Source: an uncultured Erwinia sp. (GTDB taxonomy: Bacteria > Pseudomonadota > Gammaproteobacteria > Enterobacterales > Enterobacteriaceae). Taken from it: a stretch of DNA of 64,000 bases. The notes under the pieces were generated by a model. It did no database searches and had not been told where the DNA came from. It was given only the letters and a program-made list of their open reading frames with translations. Made by a program: the position numbers and the translations under genes. Shown here piece by piece: positions 60,191 through 64,000 of this stretch. The stretch covers positions 102,774 to 166,773 of the forward strand of contig CAMIKG010000004.1 in NCBI GenBank assembly GCA_946221915.1, in the 5' to 3' direction. Numbering within the stretch: position 1 is the first letter of the stretch; each line of letters opens with the position of its first letter.

Positions 60191-61210
60191 TTATTTCTTG
60201 TGTCGGATACGTGGATTCACCACGCCGTAGAGCAGGTCGACCAGCAGGTTGACCAGAATAATCAGGGTTGCCACCAGCAACACGCCGCCCTGTACCACCG
60301 GATAGTCGCGGCGCTGTAATCCTTCGATCAACCAGCGGCCCAGCCCCGGCCAGGAGAAGATGGTTTCGGTCAGGATGGCGCCCGCCAGCAGCGTGCCCAC
60401 CTGCAGACCAATTACCGTCACCACCGGCAGCATCGCATTACGCAGCGCATGCACCACAATCACACGCATGCGCGTCAGCCCTTTGGCGCGCGCGGTGCGG
60501 ATGTAATCTTCCCCCAGCACTTCCAGCATTGACGAGCGCGTCATACGCACAATCACCGCCAGTGGTATGGTGCCCAGCACGATCGCCGGCAGGATCATGT
60601 GCATCACGGCATCAAGGAAATCACCGGGTTCACCCCAGAGCAGGGTGTCAATCAGCATAAAGCCGGTCAGCGGCATAGTGTCGTCAAGGAAGACCGTGTC
60701 GCCAATGCGTCCGGAGACCGGCGTCAGGTTCCACTGCACCGAGACCAGCATGATCATCATCATGCCCCACCAGAAAATCGGCATCGAATAGCCCGTCAGG
60801 GAGACGCCAACGGCGGTGTGATCGAAAATCGAGCCGCGTTTCACCGCCGCCAGCACGCCCACCGGAATACCCACCATGATGGCGAAGATCATGGCGCAGA
60901 CGCCAAGCTCCAGTGTCGCTTTAAAGCGCGGTACAAACTCGTCCCACACCGGGATGCGGCTTTTCAGGGAAACGCCAAGATCGCCATGCAATACGCCGTT
61001 GATGTAGGTGAGATACTGCTTCCACATCGGCTGATCCAGCCCCAGCTGGGCCATTAACTGGGCATGACGCTCAGGAGAGATACCGCGTTCGCCCGCCATA
61101 ATCATTACCGGGTCGCCGGGGATCATATGGACAAACGCAAAAGTTAACAGGGTGATACCAATAAACGTTGGGATTACCAGGCCCAAACGTCGGAGTATGA
61201 ACTGCAGCAT
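60191..61210 (-). CDS. dppB: Dipeptide ABC transporter permease DppB
   Basis: 339 residues, the same length as in E. coli. Six transmembrane helices are visible. The EAA-type coupling loop lies near DYIRTARAKGLTRMRVIVVHALRNA, and the protein ends in NPRIRHKK. A 219-base gap with two hairpins separates it from dppA, as expected if dppA is made in excess of the membrane parts. Confidence 0.95.
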   Translation of the reverse strand: MLQFILRRLGLVIPTFIGITLLTFAFVHMIPGDPVMIMAGERGISPERHAQLMAQLGLDQPMWKQYLTYINGVLHGDLGVSLKSRIPVWDEFVPRFKATLELGVCAMIFAIMVGIPVGVLAAVKRGSIFDHTAVGVSLTGYSMPIFWWGMMMIMLVSVQWNLTPVSGRIGDTVFLDDTMPLTGFMLIDTLLWGEPGDFLDAVMHMILPAIVLGTIPLAVIVRMTRSSMLEVLGEDYIRTARAKGLTRMRVIVVHALRNAMLPVVTVIGLQVGTLLAGAILTETIFSWPGLGRWLIEGLQRRDYPVVQGGVLLVATLIILVNLLVDLLYGVVNPRIRHKK

Positions 61211-61368
61211 AATCCGTGTTCTCTTTTATTTCCCGCTACCCACAGGTGCAGGATTTATTGCTCACATCTTATCGTCAGCACAGTACAGCGCCGACGATGA
61301 CACCACTTCAGTCGCTCTGATGGCGTTATGAAGTAGTGCCTTTACCAGTTTTTATTCATCCGGAAAAG

Positions 61369-61385
61369 GGCCGGAGAGTCCGGCC
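61369..61385. terminator. Second hairpin in the dppA-dppB gap
   Basis: GGCCGG (61369-61374) and CCGGCC (61380-61385) form a 6-bp GC-only stem with a 5-base loop, in the gap between dppA and dppB. Together with the hairpin at 61404 it may stabilise the dppA 3' end or attenuate transcription into dppBCDF. Confidence 0.5.
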
Positions 61386-61403
61386 GCTACGGGAAAGGTG
61401 CAG

Positions 61404-61423
61404 GGGCCAGGCACGCCTGGCCC
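61404..61423 (-). terminator. Hairpin directly after dppA
   Basis: GGGCCAGG (61404-61411) and CCTGGCCC (61416-61423) form a perfect 8-bp stem with a CACG loop, 7 bases beyond the dppA stop codon. It lacks a T run, so partial termination or protection of the dppA message is more likely than full termination. Confidence 0.65.
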
Positions 61424-61429
61424 ACAACA

Positions 61430-63040
61430 TTATTCCTGGATATCTACGTTCTCGAAGTGATGCTTACCTAATGGATCAACCACATAACCACTCACTTTCT
61501 TACTGACTGGCTCATACACGGTAGAGTGGGCAATAATCAGTGCCGGAGCCTGATCGTGCATCACCACCTGAGCCTGTTTGTAATACTCGATACGTTTGTT
61601 GTGATCGGCTTCGGCACGCGCTGGCTGAATCTGATCCTCAAACGGCTTGTAACACCAGCGGGAGTAGTTGGAGCCATCTTTCGCCGCTGCACAGCTGAAC
61701 AGGGTGGCGAAGAAGTTGTCCGGATCCCCATTATCACCGGTCCAGCCCATCATGACGGTCTGGTGCTCACCCGCTTTGGCACGCTTCAGATACTCGCCCC
61801 ACTCGTAAGTGACAATTTTGGCTTTCACGCCGATTTTCGCCCAGTCCGCCTGAATCATCTCCGCCATACGGCGTGCGTTCGGGTTGTATGGACGCTGTAC
61901 TGGCATCGCCCACAGGTCGATGGTGAAGCCATCCGCCATGCCCGCTTCTTTCAGCAGCGCTTTGGCTTTTTCCACATCATAGGGGTAGTCTTCAACCGCG
62001 TCGTTGTAACTCCACATGGTTGGTGGGATCAGGTTTTTCGCTGCCTGGCCTGCGCCCTGGTAAACCGCGTCGATAATCGCTTTCTTGTTTACCGCCATGC
62101 TCAGCGCCTGACGTACTTTCTGATTATCCAGCGGTTTCTTCTCAACGTTAAACGACAGGTAACCAACGTTCAGACCTGGTTTTTCCATCAGGTTGATGTT
62201 TTTGTCCTGTTTCATGCTGGCGATATCAGCCGGATTCGGGAACGGCATCACCTGGCATTCGCCTTTCTGCATTTTCGCATAGCGTACAGAGGCATCCGGG
62301 GTGATGGAGAACACTAAGCGGTCAATTTTTGGCTTGGTGCCCCAGAAGTCAGGGTTCGCTTTATACAGAATGCGGGAGTCTTTCTGATACTGCTGCAGCT
62401 GGAATGGACCGGTGCCGACCGGGTTCAGATCCAGTTTCTCCGGCGTACCGGCTTTCAGCATTTTGTCCGCGTATTCCGCAGACAGAATGGACGCGAAGTC
62501 CATGCCCAGGTCCGCCAGGAACGGTGATTCAGGACGGGTCAGCACAAAGCGCACGGTATGATCGTCCACTTTTTCAATTTTGCTGATCAGCTTAGGCATG
62601 TCCATGCCTTCGAAGTATTCGTAGCTGCCGCCGGAAACACCATGATATTTGTTGTTCTTATCCAGCTGACGCTCGAAAGAGAACACTACGTCATCGGCAG
62701 TGAATTCGCGGGTCGGTTTGAAATCTTTGGTGGTCTGCCACTTCACACCTTTGCGCAGATGGAAGGTATAGGTTTTACCGTCCTCGCTGATGTCCCACTT
62801 TTCCGCCAGGCCTGGAACCACTTCGGTGGTGCCAATTTTAAACTCTACCAGGCGGTTATAGATGGGTACTGAGCTGGCGTCATAAGTGGTGCCAGAGGTA
62901 AACAACTGCGGGTTAAAACCTTCCGGGGAACCTTCTGAACAATACACGAGGGTTTTCGCCTGGACACCGGCGGCGACAGTCAGAGCGATCAGGCTCAGAC
63001 CCACCTTCAGCATCCCTGTTTTAGCCAGGGTAATACTCAT
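61430..63040 (-). CDS. dppA: Periplasmic dipeptide-binding protein DppA
   Basis: 536 residues (E. coli 535) with a signal peptide cleaved near residue 28 (GVQA-KTL). Cluster C substrate-binding protein features are present: LVYCSEGSPEGFNPQLFTSG at the mature N terminus and the YTFHLRKGVKW segment. It delivers dipeptides, 5-aminolevulinate and haem to DppBCDF and takes part in taxis to peptides. GGAG lies 7 bases before the ATG. The leader has a GcvB-type CA-rich target, consistent with repression by that small RNA. Confidence 0.97.
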   Translation of the reverse strand: MSITLAKTGMLKVGLSLIALTVAAGVQAKTLVYCSEGSPEGFNPQLFTSGTTYDASSVPIYNRLVEFKIGTTEVVPGLAEKWDISEDGKTYTFHLRKGVKWQTTKDFKPTREFTADDVVFSFERQLDKNNKYHGVSGGSYEYFEGMDMPKLISKIEKVDDHTVRFVLTRPESPFLADLGMDFASILSAEYADKMLKAGTPEKLDLNPVGTGPFQLQQYQKDSRILYKANPDFWGTKPKIDRLVFSITPDASVRYAKMQKGECQVMPFPNPADIASMKQDKNINLMEKPGLNVGYLSFNVEKKPLDNQKVRQALSMAVNKKAIIDAVYQGAGQAAKNLIPPTMWSYNDAVEDYPYDVEKAKALLKEAGMADGFTIDLWAMPVQRPYNPNARRMAEMIQADWAKIGVKAKIVTYEWGEYLKRAKAGEHQTVMMGWTGDNGDPDNFFATLFSCAAAKDGSNYSRWCYKPFEDQIQPARAEADHNKRIEYYKQAQVVMHDQAPALIIAHSTVYEPVSKKVSGYVVDPLGKHHFENVDIQE

Positions 63041-63055
63041 TGTTATGCTCCAATT

Positions 63056-63076
63056 TGTGATGTGTTGTTGTGTGCA
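63056..63076 (-). promoter_or_regulatory. CA-rich GcvB target in the dppA leader
   Basis: On the dppA message, ACACAACAACACA lies about 20-35 bases before the AUG. In E. coli and Salmonella the GU-rich R1 region of the GcvB small RNA pairs with such CA-rich stretches near the dppA start and blocks translation. The site is seen in the sequence; the regulation is from the known case. Confidence 0.7.
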
Positions 63077-63680
63077 TTACGTCGGGCCGGTTTTTTTTAG
63101 TGTGGCTCGTACGTGGGTGCCCGAAGGCTTCAATGATCAGAATAGACGGCTCAGGAAAATCTGACTTCTGTGGAATCCATCAGACGAATCCGCTTCCACC
63201 AACTCTATTGAGGCATCAATTTGTCAACAGTTGCCGATAACGTCAATACAAAGACCAGGTATTTACACAGAGTGTGAGAAACAGCAAGCAAACATAAAAA
63301 AAACGAGGTGATAACAATTGCAGTTAAAAAGTAAGCTATCTCACCCAATAACCAGATAAAGATCGCGTGTAATTATTACCCGACAGCGATTTACACCATT
63401 AAAAAACAATTTAAATTTATCGTTAAATGGTGAATATCTGCACGATTCGTTTTGTGATCCAGCGCAAACCAGCTAAAAATGCTGGCTGTCCGGTATAAGA
63501 AATGGTCAATAAGGACAATTTAGTCATAAGTAATACGTGTCGCGAATTAAGCAACATGTCAGGCGCAGCAAGGAGTTAATGCGAATAATCAGGAATAATG
63601 GCGCGACAGGTGTTTTGCATGGCGTAAAGCCGGGAAAGGGGCAGGATTCGCTGGTCAGAGTAGTGAGGTATCGAGGTTCA
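63077..63680. other. Gap upstream of dppA, no gene recognised
   Basis: About 600 bases containing the dppA promoter region and AT-rich DNA. I see no convincing gene. A plus-strand frame starting GTG at 63537 runs into the tRNA-derived repeats and looks spurious. Confidence 0.5.
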
Positions 63681-63704
63681 CATCCTCTTTTGGCTATAAA
63701 CGAA

Positions 63705-63732
63705 AAAAGCCTGCTTTTTCAAGCAGGCTTTT
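63705..63732 (-). terminator. Strong terminator, repeat copy 1
   Basis: AAAAGCCTGCTT (63705-63716) and AAGCAGGCTTTT (63721-63732), with a 4-base loop, form a perfect 12-bp stem that ends in T runs on both strands. Confidence 0.92.
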
Positions 63733-63738
63733 CGAATA

Positions 63739-63756
63739 TGGTCGGCGAGAGAGGAT
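63739..63756 (-). other. tRNA-Pro 3'-end fragment, repeat copy 1
   Basis: On the minus strand ATCCTCTCTCGCCGACCA: the 3' half of a T stem, the 3' acceptor strand and CCA of a proline tRNA. The rest of the tRNA is absent, so this is not a functional tRNA gene. Confidence 0.8.
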
Positions 63757-63867
63757 GACGTTTCTCTGCGAGAAACGCCCTGCGGGCCGTTGCTGCGCAA
63801 CGTTGTCTCGCTTCGCTCGGCTCAAACCTCCTTCGGAGGTACTCATCCTCTTTTGGCTATAAACGAA

Positions 63868-63895
63868 AAAAGCCTGCTTTTTCAAGCAGGCTTTT
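63868..63895 (-). terminator. Strong terminator, repeat copy 2
   Basis: Identical to the terminator at 63705-63732, exactly 163 bases further right. In the direction of the presumed tRNA transcript this would be met first. Confidence 0.92.
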
Positions 63896-63901
63896 CGAAT
63901 A

Positions 63902-63919
63902 TGGTCGGCGAGAGAGGAT
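63902..63919 (-). other. tRNA-Pro 3'-end fragment, repeat copy 2
   Basis: The same 18 bases as at 63739-63756, 163 bases further right, again followed on the minus strand by the terminator hairpin. Confidence 0.8.
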
Positions 63920-64000
63920 GACGTTTCTCTGCGAGAAACGCCCTGCGGGCCGTTGCTGCGCAACGTTGTCTCGCTTCGCTCGGCTCAAACCTCCTTCGGA

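Larger units (their letters stand above)
63681..64000 (-). repeat. 163-bp tandem repeat carrying a tRNA-Pro 3' end (rtT-like)
   Basis: Positions 63681-63843 and 63844-64000 are identical as far as the window goes (157 of 163 bases of the second copy are present). Read on the minus strand, each unit contains a chain of short perfect hairpins, then ATCCTCTCTCGCCGACCA, which is the 3' end of a proline tRNA including CCA, then a strong terminator. This is the design of the rtT repeats of E. coli tyrT, where each 178-base unit begins with the last 19 bases of tRNA-Tyr. In E. coli proK lies next to dppA, so the parent tRNA-Pro gene is expected just beyond the right edge on the minus strand. Confidence 0.85.

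Noticed and set aside
63450..63470. TGTGATCCAGCGCAAA considered as a CRP site for dppA
   Set aside because: Only one half-site matches the consensus, and it lies more than 400 bases from the dppA start.
63673..63687. GAGGTTCACATCCTC on the plus strand, which looks like a tRNA T arm
   Set aside because: The other arms and an acceptor stem are missing. It is the degenerate outer edge of the repeat unit, not a tRNA gene.
63537..63758. A 73-codon plus-strand frame starting with GTG upstream of the tRNA-derived repeats
   Set aside because: It runs through the terminator and the tRNA fragment of the first repeat, has no Shine-Dalgarno site of note and no recognisable protein features.

Overview
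The window looks like chromosome of an enterobacterium (Enterobacterales, most likely Erwiniaceae such as Pantoea or Erwinia). This rests on protein similarity recognised by eye and on a long stretch that keeps the Escherichia coli order yhjC-yhjD-yhjE-yhjG-pdeH-(kdgK)-yhjJ-dctA-pdeK-bcs-dpp. No species-level claim is made. Most genes are GC-rich and start with good Shine-Dalgarno sites. One AT-richer ATPase gene at 41.8-43.1 kb stands out as foreign.

Region by region. 0-5 kb: the N-terminal part of an ABC exporter, the fluoride channel crcB behind a fluoride riboswitch, a 25-residue AzuC-like small protein gene with its own promoter, mntP behind an MntR-type palindrome, and a two-gene unit of a small membrane protein and an alpha/beta hydrolase. 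5-13 kb: mqo, a DASS/SLC13 transporter, a LysE exporter divergent from a MocR regulator, a GST, a PhzF-like isomerase and an SDR oxidoreductase. 13-28.7 kb: the yhjC-pdeK block. kdgK is missing and its place is taken by a second GST, a secreted alginate-lyase-family protein and an esterase. 28.8-56.9 kb: two complete cellulose synthase loci back to back. The first is class II: bcsRQABC divergent from bcsEFG. The second is class I: bcsO-bcsQ-bcsA-bcsB-bcsC-bcsD-bcsZ. Between them sit an AAA_14/DUF4143 ATPase with a tandem 23-bp repeat array, a LysR/LysE pair and a large palindromic element. 57-63 kb: the dppABCDF dipeptide transporter. 63.7-64 kb: a 163-bp tandem repeat that carries the 3' end of a proline tRNA and resembles the rtT repeats of E. 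coli tyrT.

How the genes fit together. pdeH (with a good sigma-28 promoter) and pdeK encode cyclic-di-GMP phosphodiesterase-type proteins. Both cellulose synthases carry a C-terminal PilZ domain and BcsE carries an RxGD c-di-GMP site, so the central 38 kb is a c-di-GMP-controlled motility/cellulose switch. BcsG would add phosphoethanolamine to the class II product, and BcsD would help organise the class I product. The only cellulase gene, bcsZ, lies at the end of the class I operon. The class II operon has lost it, with bcsB overlapping bcsC directly.

The observations most worth following up are the AzuC-like dual RNA/peptide gene, the tRNA-Pro-derived repeats at the right edge, the 23-bp repeat array in front of the ATPase, and the differences between the two cellulose machines (PilZ motif, Walker A of BcsQ, a long insertion in BcsC).
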